A stretch of 50,426 nucleotides of DNA from an uncultured Gammaproteobacteria bacterium. Its GTDB lineage: Bacteria > Pseudomonadota > Gammaproteobacteria > Pseudomonadales > UBA5518. The position numbers were made by a program, and so were the translations under genes. The stretch lies in contig CAIYPF010000114.1 of assembly GCA_903928015.1 (NCBI GenBank), forward strand, positions 1 through 50,426, in the 5' to 3' direction. Below the pieces are notes generated by a model. It was not told the DNA's origin. It did not search any database and was given only the letters and a program-made list of their open reading frames with translations. This document shows, piece by piece, positions 9,001 through 16,900 of this stretch (position 1 is the stretch's first letter; each line of letters begins with the position of its first letter).

Positions 9001-10656
9001 GAAGCTGTTCGCGCTCAGGCGCTTGACGTAGTAGGTACGCCCCACAGTGAGGCCCGCAGGCAGTTGCCCGGAGGTGGTGAACACCACCGCCTGCCCGTCT
9101 GCAAAGCCGTGCTCGGTGGCCGTGAACGTGACCTTGGCCGAGTTGGTCGTCTTCAGGCCCGCCGTCACCACGCGGCTCTTCGCGAGGTACACCGTCTTCG
9201 ACACCTGGTTGCCGTAGGCGTCGTAGGTGAAGCGCGTGAGATCACCGCCCGGGTCGATCTGCGCGATCAGGTTCTGTCTGGCGTCGTAGAAGAATTCGCC
9301 AAGCCCGCCCTCGGGCGACAGCACGCTGCTCACCTTGTTGAAGGCGGTGTAGGTCCAGGTGGTGGTGTTGCCGCTGTTGTCGCGGCGCGTGAGCAGGTTG
9401 CCACGATCATCGTAGATGGCGCGGGTGGTGAACTTCTCGAGCAAGGCCTCTTTGTCGGCGAGGCTCAGGCTCGCCAGATCGCGCGCAAAACCCAGCGTCT
9501 GTCGCAGGTCCTTGCAGTAATCGCTGTCGCTGTTGGCCGCAGCCCAGCCGTTGCGATCGGTCACCGAGGTGAGGTTGCCCTTGGCGTCGTAGCCGTAGGC
9601 CGTCTCGAAGCCCTCCTGGTCACGCACGCGGGTGATAGCGCCGTCGGCGCCGTACCAGTAGGTCATCGTCTGGTGGTTGGCGTCTTCCACCGTGGTGCTG
9701 CCGCCCGCGTAAGCGCCGCCCGACTGCGACACCGTGTAGCTGAAGAGCGTTTCTTTGCCCTCGGCATCGCGGATCTTCGTCAGCACCTTGCCGATACGTC
9801 CCGAGGGGCCGGGCCAGTCCACCGTCGTCCAGGTGAAATTGATCTCCCGCTCCGCGAAGCTCACCAGCTTGCCTGCCACCGTCTGCTGGCTCGGCAGACG
9901 GATCGTGAGCAGATAACCCTCGCTGTCGTAGACGTAGCCCGTGACGTGACCGCGCCGGTCCGTGACCTGCGAGAGCCGGCCGTTGCCGTCGTAGGTGTAG
10001 CTCGCGAGCACCACGTTGGTCTCGTCGACGATCGAGGCGAGCTTGCCGCCCACGTAGCTGTAACTCAGCACGTGACCCAGATCGTCCGTGACGCTCTGCA
10101 GATTGCCCGCGCCGTCGTAGGCGTAGCTCATGCCCACGCCGTTGGTGTCGACCGCGCCAAGGAGCCGGCCTGCGGTGCTGAACCTGAGCTTCGAGTTGTC
10201 GGCACGCGTCACCACGTAGGCCGTCACCGGAGAGCCCTGCACCTCCAGCGTCTCGAAGGCCTGCGATCCGTCCGTCGACACGTAGCGCCCGCTGGAGGCA
10301 TCGAGCCGGAACTCGGACACCGAGCCATCGCCGTAGCTCAGGCGGTAGACGGTCTGGCCACCGACGCTCGCGACCTCGAGGCGCACATCCGTGCTGCTGT
10401 CCCAGCGCTGGTCGTTGAATGCACCCGCGGCACCAAAGCCACCGCGCGAGTTGTAGGTGCGGATGAATTCGTAGTCTTCGCCGCGGCTCGGCAGGAAGGT
10501 GTCCTGATGGCGGTAGACCAGGTTGCCGCTCGCCACGTTGACGAACATCTGATCGCCGTTGTCGGTGCTCGCCGTGCTGGTCTGATCGTTGCGGCCGAGA
10601 AGGTCGAGCGAGGAATTCCGGAGGCCGGTTTCTGCGCCACCGATCAGAATGGTCAT
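1..10656 (-). CDS. Giant YD-repeat (RHS-type) protein, 3' end outside window
   Basis: The reading frame is open from the ATG at 10656 to the window edge, 3552 codons, with no stop and no visible frameshift, so the C-terminus is missing. A weak AGGT lies about 10 bases before the ATG. The first ~90 residues match the start of the neighbouring giant gene (MTILIGGA..., then VNVASGNL and RTYNSRG), a typical entry to RHS/YD proteins; I see no signal peptide. The rest is a continuous run of YD repeats (Y-D-x-x-G-N-hydrophobic) about 20-22 residues apart. Interrupting modules are a helical LRxELGYT insert (about 9420-9535 and 7290-7450), two tail-fibre-like modules (8330-9175), a tandem array (4540-5640) and a Trp/Tyr-rich insert (2090-2250). 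YD proteins form large beta-shell or surface structures and often carry C-terminal effectors; whether this one does cannot be seen. Identity as a YD protein is certain; function is unknown. Confidence 0.93.
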   Translation of the reverse strand, partial: MTILIGGAETGLRNSSLDLLGRNDQTSTASTDNGDQMFVNVASGNLVYRHQDTFLPSRGEDYEFIRTYNSRGGFGAAGAFNDQRWDSSTDVRLEVASVGGQTVYRLSYGDGSVSEFRLDASSGRYVSTDGSQAFETLEVQGSPVTAYVVTRADNSKLRFSTAGRLLGAVDTNGVGMSYAYDGAGNLQSVTDDLGHVLSYSYVGGKLASIVDETNVVLASYTYDGNGRLSQVTDRRGHVTGYVYDSEGYLLTIRLPSQQTVAGKLVSFAEREINFTWTTVDWPGPSGRIGKVLTKIRDAEGKETLFSYTVSQSGGAYAGGSTTVEDANHQTMTYWYGADGAITRVRDQEGFETAYGYDAKGNLTSVTDRNGWAAANSDSDYCKDLRQTLGFARDLASLSLADKEALLEKFTTRAIYDDRGNLLTRRDNSGNTTTWTYTAFNKVSSVLSPEGGLGEFFYDARQNLIAQIDPGGDLTRFTYDAYGNQVSKTVYLAKSRVVTAGLKTTNSAKVTFTATEHGFADGQAVVFTTSGQLPAGLTVGRTYYVKRLSANSFQLSWTLGGSAITFAANGNGSGSFRVVAEASKQLSTYVYNAFGNLASVTDGEGNRNSFIYDHFGNLTRSKDAAGNTTFYTYDADNRLISVKEPLGVFARTTGFVYDAVGNRIGVTDANGITTASIYDRNNQLLATVENAGRSATANARLSVSTFLLFTLTGHGFVNGQAVVFNTTGQLPAGLVAGRRYYVIVKSADHFCLSATPGGAAIQYGANGAGNGSFLVSDAGKEQRRTEVQVDDVGNRTSVTDAEGRVTTYAYNARRELVLIKTAAVDDDANAATAAVQYTGTIGYDAEGNRIAVTDNRGVTTRYQYTQDGLLRLETTANGQITQYSYDRNQNLLSVVAGLQLEVSKRQITRYGYDAENQRVSVTDAKGNVTTYAYDSPGNVVEIQDANFNVSNLIYDRANRLRFEVSAEVTDPVTGLPTRYTVEHRFDANGNEIETIDQNGHSTLYAYDTLNRRARVTDANSITTSYRYDSNDNVLELRITAGGADAPSHVSTYAYDQFNQLIAETDGVGNALVGSDASMYQTLRKELGYTVAEGPGTRGKLVAELSDAEKTALLLAFTKRYTYDKVGNLTTEADHLGRTTSFDYDALDRMVRSTDAMGGTQQYRLDTGTGQLVLETAVSGTRQYRYDGNGNLLSETDELGRVSSYTYDSMGREETRSDPLGTGSASTVTRTVYDTFGNVKSITDAFGTADARSSSYEYDLNNLLTAAVDARGNRTSYAYDAVGNRIREADARLNSTTFTYDALDRVVKVRDPLSVETRFEYDGVGNRIAMVDARGTRTRMEFDPGNRMTTMTDGEGRKTVFGYDALGNTITVTTGAGTTGAGALGAETTRYEYDAENNLRKVVDALGNSTTAGFDRVYNQTSVTDARGNTTTTAFDALNRAVLVTDALGGTVRSTYDATGNVLSVKDENGSITRYAYDRANQVITETDALGVQTTYGYDAFGATTTITRAANRPGETRVQRFSYDANGNVTQETDAAGGIKAYVYDANNTLIRATDENGNATTYGYDANNRVSTITDPLGGITRYSYDANGNRTVVEDANGGKTTAYYNADNELALTVDALGYATAYVYDANGNITGKTQYGTALTMPVNPASQPVPVANAALDRTMGMSHDALNRVSAMTDALGCVTRYSYDANGNRTVVEDANGNRTISYFDANNRLTLSVDALGYATSFAYDAAGNITRQTRYAAPLSLPVDPAVKPTPAVTSAEDRASSAYYDANSRLSLSVDALGYATGYVYDAVGNVTQQTQYATALSLPVSLAVKPVPVNSADDRSSSAYFDANDRLRLSVNALGYATAYVYDAVGNVTQQTQYATALSLPVDLAVKPTPASDAKDRVTTSLFDANNRLTRSVDAMGYVTDYGYDAVGNLTQQTLYSTIIGVPDRITTSYFDGNNRLSLEVDALGHATGYVYDAVGNVTQQTQYETALTGYTPGTKPVPATNARDRTTTFYYDADNRLALSVDAVGYATAYVYDAVGNVTQQTQYETALGSYAIGTRPVPTTNAKDRNTRFSYDRLNRQIKVLDATGQSTRFFYDAFTNLIVVEDPNGVMTFNIHDRGNRLEYSVVAKPRSTITAQFPDGQVWGRVNLEAYFIPNFVNGFSANNGIKTSYTYDAANPAWVASTTVKFGDGTGTATVMQYSYDKLGRITREQGTDGSYRTFRHDELGEVLELDDNGIVTLYTYDLLGRETSRTREQSAGTGAGNTATRAYDSAGNLVYSTDERGNATSYFYDGANRLERSLGAAGELTRYTYDAVGNVLSITNPGNGVQLFAYDAVNRVVSSLSEGFYLTVYEYDAAGNETVRREYGLTYYVPENGPLPSPRFDDTSPRVTQSTWDSMNRLASRTDGDGLITTYSYDAAGNPTGSTTRTAASTARSEGTLGYDSNDRIIRQVDAAGMVTTYTLNAVGNVLVKVEAAGTAGARTTTYTYDQGGTRLRSETTAAGRLTRYEYEGGSDRLTHKTVEDAADATHTILHAETWSYYANGELQLYVNAVGMRTAYTWEGGFKKSITYAEGTADAYTVTYSYDSKNRLVQEDTGVLFEGQMVSVRYAYDSNDNLTVKTEAAGIVGQERITRYAYDTQNRLIKMTDAEGGITRYFYDSLGNETIVQDPNGVMTFKLYDASGRLDYSLSGKPDPAIYAQLPDGMQLTREYLEAAFVPYLTGFSARGGIKTSYTYDAAKPELVASKTVAFADGTGDAHTTRYTYDVLGRQTTATDAEGFTTSFEYDAFGNLTKETKGQYLLPSSVQKTDAELWVSSDYDPAKPPLVEGNTYFDGARIWTAVGQYWIVLGALSPEQRSGLNRAHPQTTTFVYDAADNLIESVDGNGNATTATYDVLGYKQSVTTGVKTGSSSSQLHSFTTEYDWYADGTLKEQRDADGGITRIVRNSLGLQTRVSVLQRYNYESVYSGNGGYTVVQVELCSITDFTYLTGRRLHTETQNSGTSTVVKTIAYDAFGNITGNTLASAQASDVRATSMRYDRLDRLTSQVDPMGGTTAYTYDAAGNLKSVTDANGAVTRYYYDDYNRLRAEIDAEGYLTDYTRDAFGNCIAKNLWSSKPGGVTDTAYTPGISANDRSTLYTFDGNNTLRTQTESSGLKKTWTYDGAGNLKTAVSSVTNAAQALKNLTESLADRTESWSYDNAGQRTGYVSVDGVVESFTYDSAGNQIQERISNPQQLANGQSEPVHITDYTYDAMNRLTSWDSGTLRRTFSYDFAGNKIEEQDGLNHATTYTYDLLNRLVEVRDAEGVKRGFSYHAYGQIESEFVYDGDTKVVQRIYEYDRNNRLIKETGPTYDTYSVDAQGVGTATADDSGVVTYAYDAVGNLKTRTDERGFVTTHWYDKRGSVIATLSGELILQRFSYNAFNELATVSTDRKPGGTNGLGVSRSSTTPPGLSDPIVITNTLDTMGHVTRTTYPLIDVTSVDPVTRAVTVTQAQPFESSVYDAWGNLVRSTDRNGEMSYAFFDARGRVTAAVDGDGYLTQTAYDSHGNVVLQTRYETPVVV
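4540..5640 (-). repeat. Tandem array of 183-189 bp in-frame units in the left giant gene
   Basis: A unit anchored on GCCCACGGCGTCGTAGAC or close variants recurs at about 4561, 4744, 4888, 5074, 5260 and 5449 (spacings 183, 144, 186, 186 and 189 bp, all multiples of 3). Each unit encodes 'SVDALGYATxYVYDAVGNVTQQTQY' type repeats plus a Pro-rich linker with 'KPxP' and a 'DR' turn. The right-hand paralog has only a few such units (about 21590-22260), and there they are separated by an extra pair of YD repeats. The short units look like longer ones that lost that pair. Confidence 0.8.
8330..8590 (-). other. Inserted tail-fibre-like module, copy 2, inside the left giant gene
   Basis: This is a second, diverged copy of the module at 8915-9175, with the same landmarks in the same order: GHGF-x-NGQAVVF, TGQLPAGL, RYYV, FCLSATPGG and GAGNGSF. 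It interrupts the YD repeats about 585 bp further along the gene. The right-hand paralog has a simple 'SALDANAARTR' linker here. Two copies in one gene and none in the paralog point to duplication after acquisition. Confidence 0.7.
8915..9175 (-). other. Inserted tail-fibre-like module, copy 1, inside the left giant gene
   Basis: About 85 residues without YD repeats sit between two YD repeats. The pattern is HGF-x-DGQAVVF, SGQLPAGL, TYYV, FQLS and GNGSGSF. Modules of this look (a gap, 'GLxxGxxYYV', then 'FxLSxTxGG') are familiar from phage tail and surface proteins; that is my recollection of the pattern, not a database match. At the corresponding place in the right-hand giant gene there is only a short Ala/Asp-rich linker, so this is an insertion in this copy or a loss from the other. 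Confidence 0.7.
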
Positions 10657-10723
10657 AGCGTGGTACCTGGAAAAGAAATTTTGACCCAGATACGTAAGCT
10701 AGCGTATTGATTTTCAAAAAGCG

Positions 10724-10739
10724 TTGCCCCTTGGGGCAA
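10724..10739 (-). promoter_or_regulatory. Perfect 16-bp dyad upstream of the left giant gene
   Basis: TTGCCCCAAGGGGCAA (minus strand) is a perfect inverted repeat centred about 75 bp before the ATG at 10656. A very similar imperfect dyad, TTACCCCAATGGTAA, sits about 72 bp before the start of the right-hand giant gene. Downstream of both on the minus strand is a shared TACRTATC that could be a -10 element. I infer a shared operator or activator site; I cannot name the regulator. Confidence 0.45.
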
Positions 10740-10742
10740 GGA

Positions 10743-10761
10743 CGCCTGAAAGTTTCAGGCG
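10743..10761. promoter_or_regulatory. 19-bp perfect inverted repeat
   Basis: CGCCTGAAAGTTTCAGGCG has 9-bp arms around a single central base. With a one-base loop it is more likely a protein-binding dyad, or the base of a larger structure, than a terminator hairpin. It lies 4 bp from the 16-bp dyad and upstream of the left giant gene. I found no copy of it upstream of the right giant gene. Confidence 0.35.
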
Positions 10762-10848
10762 CAGGCTGCGCGGAATCTCTGGTGAGCGAGCTTTGGGCGG
10801 GCAGCGTCTACCGAACGGGCACGGAACAGTGCGCTATCGGCCAATCCG

Positions 10849-10942
10849 CGCAGGAGCGGGCCGTGCCCGCGACGATGCTGCGGTCGCGCGCATGGCGCGC
10901 TCCTACCGAATACCACCCGTAGGAGCGGGCCATGCCCGCGAC
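10849..10942. repeat. Cluster of three REP-like palindromes
   Basis: Three copies of a REP-type element related to GTAGGAGCGGGCCATGCCC lie at about 10849-10872, 10883-10906 (inverted) and 10919-10942. Each has the GTAGGAGC head and a GC-rich palindrome. They fill the end of the 302-bp gap just after the stop codon of the right giant gene. REP elements usually sit outside genes and can act as transcript-end structures. A fourth copy is at 26986-27010. The remainder of the gap (10657-10848) holds the two dyads and no gene that I can support. Confidence 0.8.
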
Positions 10943-10958
10943 AGTCGGTGCGGGCCGA

Positions 10959-13900
10959 TCAGCCGCCCACGCCTCCCACGGTGCGCTCCGCATTGGCCAC
11001 CACCACCGACTGCTCGAAGCCTGCGGTCTGGCCTGCCGAGAGATGGTTCATGCCGAGGATATCGCGCACTGACGGGGCCGGGCGCAGCGCCCCGGAGCCG
11101 AACACCTGACTGGTGGTGCTCACCGCCACATCGGACCAGCGCAAGGGCGGGTAGCTGTGCTGGCGATCGTTCACGGCGATGAACTGCTCGCGCAGCACGA
11201 AGCCGCTGACGGAGGGTGGGGACTGCCTGAGGCCCGACATGCGGCTGAGGAATGCGGCCGAATTGGTCGCGACCTTGCGTCCGTCTCCGCGGGTGCCGAA
11301 GAGTGCGGTGGCGGCGGTGCCGCTGCCGGTAAAGCTCACCGTAGGCAGCACGCCCAGTACCGGACTCAAAGCGGCCAGATAACGGGATTTGTCCCCCGCC
11401 ACCCGACGCCCTGCGCTCAGCAACCCGTTGGCGAACAGGCTCCGGTTCACATCGTTGCCGTTCTCGTCCTCCAGCGAAGTGCTGGCTCGCAGGTAGTCCA
11501 GCGCCCCTGACACGGCAGCGAGGGCGGTCGCGCTCTTTGTGCTTGCAGCGGCCTTCGCAAACCCCGAGAGACCACCCACCCTATCGTAATTCCGGCCGAA
11601 GCTATTAACGTCGAAGCCGCCCTCCCACATTTCCTGCTTGCCGAGCTCTTTGTTGATCCGGATATCCAGAGCGGCCTGATTGAGTTCCTCGATGCGTGCG
11701 GCCATCGCGCCACGTTTGACCACCATATTGCCCATCGCGTCCGGCGCCTCCAGATGCGCGGCGCGCAACACCTTGACCGAGGCATCCTCGAAAAGATTGG
11801 CTGGATGCAGGGCTCTGAGGCCGTTGAAGGCTTTGCCCAGCACCGCTTTGCCGACGGCGGAAAAGCTGAGGTTGCCGGAGAGTTCACCGAGGACACGTGC
11901 ACCGGCATCAAAGCCCGAGGAAGCGACGCGCGAGGCGGTGCTGGCCTTGTAGGAATCGACTTTGTGGTAACTCCCGAAGCGGCCCTCGGATTCGGTCACA
12001 AAGATCCGGTCGTCGCGTGGGGCGGCCGCTTTCTCGGCGGCCCGCGCAGCCTGCGTCTCCGAGACCGCGGCTTTGGCCTCTGCCGCTGCGAGGCGGGTTT
12101 CGAGATCTTTGGCTCTTTTCGCGAGAGCTTCGGTCGCACCGGCCCCACTCTGGGCTTTTACGATCTGTTGCCAGTCTTTGTCTCCGAAGGTGGCTCTGAT
12201 CGCTTCCTCCTGAGTGTCAAATTTCGGTGCACCCAGCTTCAGGCCCTGGGTGATCTGGAACTTTGAAGCCGCGCCCTCTCCACTGGGCTCGATTTTTTTG
12301 ATACTCCAGCCTTTTTTGGCCAGGAACGCCGTCAAGTCATATTGCACGGGGCCCGAGCCAGCAGCCGAGCGTTGCGCTGCCGCCACGTCTGCCAGTTCCT
12401 TTCGCAAGGGTGCGATGCGTCCGGCATTACTCGCCTTCAGCGTTTGGAGCGCCTTCAATTGGCGCGCGCCGCCGGGCCGCAGGCCCGACGTAGTGGTGAA
12501 TCCGAACTGCCGGAACTCTTCATTCTCCGGGTCCTTGGCTGTACCTGCGGTGCCCACCGTACCCGGATCGTCGTACAGCTTCACATTGCGCTCACCGACG
12601 ATATCCGTCTTCCTGATGGCGCCAAACACATCGGCCTGCAACCTGGCCACGACGGAACCTTTCTCGGCGGCCACGTTCAGGTTTTTGAGTTCGTTCTCCG
12701 CACGCAGGGTTTTCAGGAACTGTTCGGGATTGAACTTCTTCGCCGCAAACTCCGCTGCGGCGCTTGACGCCTTGGTGGATTTGCGGGAAATGGCGATCAC
12801 GTCAGACACGCCGCCCAGCGCCCCGCCGGCTGCCGCCACACCGATCATCCAGGCGTTACCGGCTTTGAGGGTGCCCCCCGCAACCACCGCCTGGGACGCA
12901 ACTTCTCCGGCCACCTCGAGCGCTACCTGCCCCAGCACGATGGCCACCTTGCCCACCGTCGTGACCGCCTTGACCGCTGCAACGGCACTGCCGGCGCCTG
13001 CTGCAAGGCCGCCGATGGCGCCAGCAACGACATCCTGCTTGAACTGTTCCGTATCGAACTCTTTCTGGACCCCGAATCCGATCATGGTGGCCTGGATGAG
13101 CGCAGAGGCAGCCGCGGCAATCGCGACCCCGGCAACTACGCTGGCGGCAACGCCGACGGCAATGGCAGCAACCCCTGCTGCTGTGGACGCCACCACCACG
13201 CCAGCGATGACGCCACCACCGGTTCCTGCGGCAGCCGCCGCACCCGCAGCAAACACCGGCGCGAGCGCACCGGCGGTGAGGATGGTTGCCGCAATCGCTG
13301 CGATCGCGATGACCACGATGAGCGTGATGATCGCGCCCTGCACCAGGCAGGGGTCAACGCTTTCGGTTTGCGCCGCCGGCGGTATACCGGGAAGCACGCT
13401 GCCAACGATATCGCCGGGCTTGTAAACCGAGTAATTCTCGGTGTTGCGGTAGTTGTTGTCGGTGGTGCCCGGCACCACCATACGCGCGCCGGCAGAGAGC
13501 ATCTCGCTGCCGGTGAGGCCGTTTTCCTCGGCAATCACGTACCACAAATCCGGCGTGCCGTAGTACTGCGTTGCCAGCGAGCGCAGCGTCTCGCCCGCGA
13601 TCACCGTGTGCTGGATTTCAGAGGACTGCGGGTAGCTCGCATCGATGGGCTCGTGGGCCATGAGGTCCCCGGACCCGCTATCCGTCCACGCAGACCAGTT
13701 ACTGATAACACCGCCCGTATAGTTGCTACCGCTGCGGTAGCGCTCCGCCACCGGTTTGCCGGCGGCGCACAAGAAAAGCGTCTGGTTCTCGATTACGCCA
13801 AGTCCAATGACGTACTCGCGCTTCTGCACGATGTTCCCGCGGGCGTCGTACAGGAACTCTCGGGTCGGTTCAGTCGCGTCGATGACGTTACGCGTCCTGC

Positions 13901-16900
13901 CGTCTGTCGTGAGGTATACCTCGGATGTGCCATTCCCGGTGCTGGCGCCCGTCATGAAAACAGACAGGAGCAGCGAATCTTGTTGGTACTTGTAGTTGAG
14001 ATTTGCGGTGACCGTCCCGGCAGGCACCAGTCCTGCGGACAGCGTACTGACGACAACGCCTATTTCCTTGATAGCGCCAGTTTCCCAGAAGAAAAAGCTG
14101 GTCTCGGTACGCTCATTTACGCTGGGGTCCAGAACCTGGGAATACATCCTTGCGTTGCTGCTGTCGTAGACCGTGAACGTCTGGGTATTCCCCTGAATGT
14201 AACGGACGACATTCCCTGCCCGGTCGTAACTCCATTCCTCACGCAGGGCCCCGGTTGCGCTGTCCCTCGCCTCCTTCAGCTTGCCATCGGCGTAATAGCC
14301 GTACACCAGAGTACCCGTCGCACTGGAGTTCATGCTGGCGCGGTTGCCATTGGCACCGTAGGCGAAGACCGCGCCATCGATGCTGCGCAGCAGCCGGTTG
14401 GCCCCATCGAAGCTTGCCGTGTTCGTGTAGTTCGTGGGATTGGTCTGGGTGTACCAGGTGATATGGCGGCCGTTACCGTCATAGCCGAAGCGCTCCCAGT
14501 AGATGGAGGTGCCAGCGCTGTCCAGTTCATCCCACCGTACGAGCTCGTTGTTCTTGTTGTACTCGCTGGTGGTGCGGGTGAGCGAGGCGTAGCCCCCGGA
14601 CTTGGGTGTGTAGAGGACTTGTCCGCTCGCGAGGACCGACGAGGTAGCGTTCGACACCATGTTTTCCGCAATCACGTTGCCGGCATAGTCGAGGGTGTAC
14701 TGGTCGACCGTGGATTGCGGGATATCCAGGGTCCAGGTCAGCCGGCCGGCGGCGTCGTACCCATAGGCCTGATCAAGCCCTGGAAATGCTGTCGAGCGCG
14801 TCACCCGACGTCCGAACCGGTCGTAGCTGTACGTGACATCCCTGCCACCCGCAAGAATCTCCTCCAGCACCCGTCCGAAATCATCAAACACAAGATTCAG
14901 ACTCTGGGAACTGGACAAGTTCGAGGCTCTCCGGACGATGAAGCCCAGGTAGTTCGTGGACCAGAGCGCGTCCACCAGATTCGGGTGGCCGCTCCTGACG
15001 GCCGCCAGCGCTGCTGCCAGTGTGGTGGGCTTGGCTTGCACGAATGTCTCGTAGGAGACACCCCTGCTGGGGTTTGCCACCACGCCCCGGAAGGAGTACT
15101 CGTACTCCAACCCGGCGGCGTTGAACGTCCGCAGGAAGAAATTGCCGTTCTCGTCCTGAACGCCCACCTGATTGTCGAAGGTGTCGTAGAGGTACGAGGC
15201 GGTGGCGTCGTCAAGAGAACTCTCTGTCGCGCCCATCGTGGTCTTGCTGAGCAGGCGGTCGTGTCGGTCGTAGGCGTAGCGGGTCTTGACGCCGCCCACA
15301 TCGCTTACGGTGCGGCGACCGAAGCTGTCGAGGGTATGGCTTTCACGGGTACCGATGACCTCGGTGCCGTTGGCCTCGATGAAATACGTTCCCGAAAGTG
15401 CGTTGTCGTAAAAAGCAGTACCCGAGATGTCATAGACCCACACCTGCGCGTTGCCTGCCGGCCAGGTCTTGCGGGTCATATTGCCCAGACGGTCATAGCG
15501 GTATTGCGTGGTCCGTGACTCGGCGTCGGTTTCTGTCACCAGGTTTCCCGCGCCGTCATAGGCGTAACGGGTGACCGATGTGTCGGTCTGCAGCCGCCCG
15601 GGCTCGATTCTGGTGATGAGCCTGCCCGCGTAGTCCCGTTCGCTCGCGTAGCGCGCACCGACCTCATCGATGTGCTTCGTCACCGAGCCGGTCTTGTCGA
15701 AGAAGTCGTAACTCAGCAGCGGCGCGTTTGCCGCAAGCCCCTGGTTGTTGAAAGCATCGAGGCTGCCGTAGAGCCGCGTGCGCAGGGCACGGCCCATGGC
15801 GTCCACATCAAAGGCGCGCCACAGCCCGTTGCCGGCATTGGTCGCCACCAGAAAGCCCGCATCGTTGTAGCGGTATTCCTCGACCTTGGTCTGCGCGGGA
15901 GACCCCTGGTACGCGGGCGTGTACCACGCCTTCACGATCTGGCCGGCCGTGTTGTAGGTGGTGAAGTGCTTCTGGTTGTAGTGCTTGGCCTCGCTCGCTA
16001 CCGTCTGCCGCCCTGCCGCGTCATGCGTGTAGAAGCTTTCGCGCAGCACCGGATCGCCCACGATGAGCGCCGTGCCGGCGGGCAACCGAGTGCCGTCTGC
16101 CGCCAGATCACCTTCGCGCACATAGCTGCGGTTGCCGGAGCGGTCGTAGCCATACACGCGCGTGATGTCGATACCACCGGCGCTGGCGGCAAGCTCGGTC
16201 TCGCGGACCAGCAGATTCACATCGTTGTAGAAGAAGCTCTTCACCTGATCGGCCGCGGCAGAGGCCACGGGCAGCACGGTGGCAGCGGTAGCCGCCAGCG
16301 CGGGATTGATGCGGGTGTCGAGTTGGGCAACGGTAAGCGGGTTGAAGTAGCGCCGCTGTTCCTTGAGATTGCCGTTACGGTCGTACGTGAGCGTGGTCAA
16401 TACGCGGTTGGTGGCAACCGAGGCCACCAGGCGGTTCAGCGCGTCGTAGAAGTAGCACTCCTTGATCTGCTCCTTGTCCAGGGTGGTGATATCACCCACC
16501 CGCTTGGCGATCAGATTGGCGGCTGCGTCATAGCTGAAATACGTCGTTGTCCGACGCAGTCCGTTCACCGTCAGTACGGATGGGCCGGTCTCCTGCACCA
16601 GATTGTTCTCGGCGTCGAAGATGCGGTTGATCTCGTAACCGATATCGCTCGCCAGCGCGGTGGGTTTGAGTGCCGTACTGAAACTGCCCACGGCGAGTGC
16701 GGTCTTGTATTTCAGCTCCCGGACCAGATGGCCCTGGCAGTCATAGGCAAAGGCGGTCAGGTAACCGGCCGCGTCCACCTGCGCCACCACGCGCCCGTTG
16801 ATGTCGTAGTAGCTGTAACTCGTTGCGCCGTTGGCATCGCGTACCGACACCGCATTGCCCCAGGCGTCGTAGGTGGTCACGGTCAGTGATCGTGAATTCG

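Noticed and set aside
8915-9175. Frameshift or pseudogene explanation for the break in YD repeats
   Set aside because: The frame stays open and the interrupted sequence has its own repeated pattern that recurs at 8330-8590, which indicates a real inserted module.
7258-10710. Long plus-strand ORFs (for example 7258-10710, 17454-20600, 4327-6447) opposite the giant genes
   Set aside because: Their translations are Val/Gly/Arg/His-rich mirrors of the YD repeats with no recognisable domain; they arise from the repeated codon pattern on the other strand.
10657-10958. A small immunity-type gene between the two giant genes
   Set aside because: The gap holds dyads and REP elements. The short ORFs there lack ribosome binding sites and overlap the REP palindromes.
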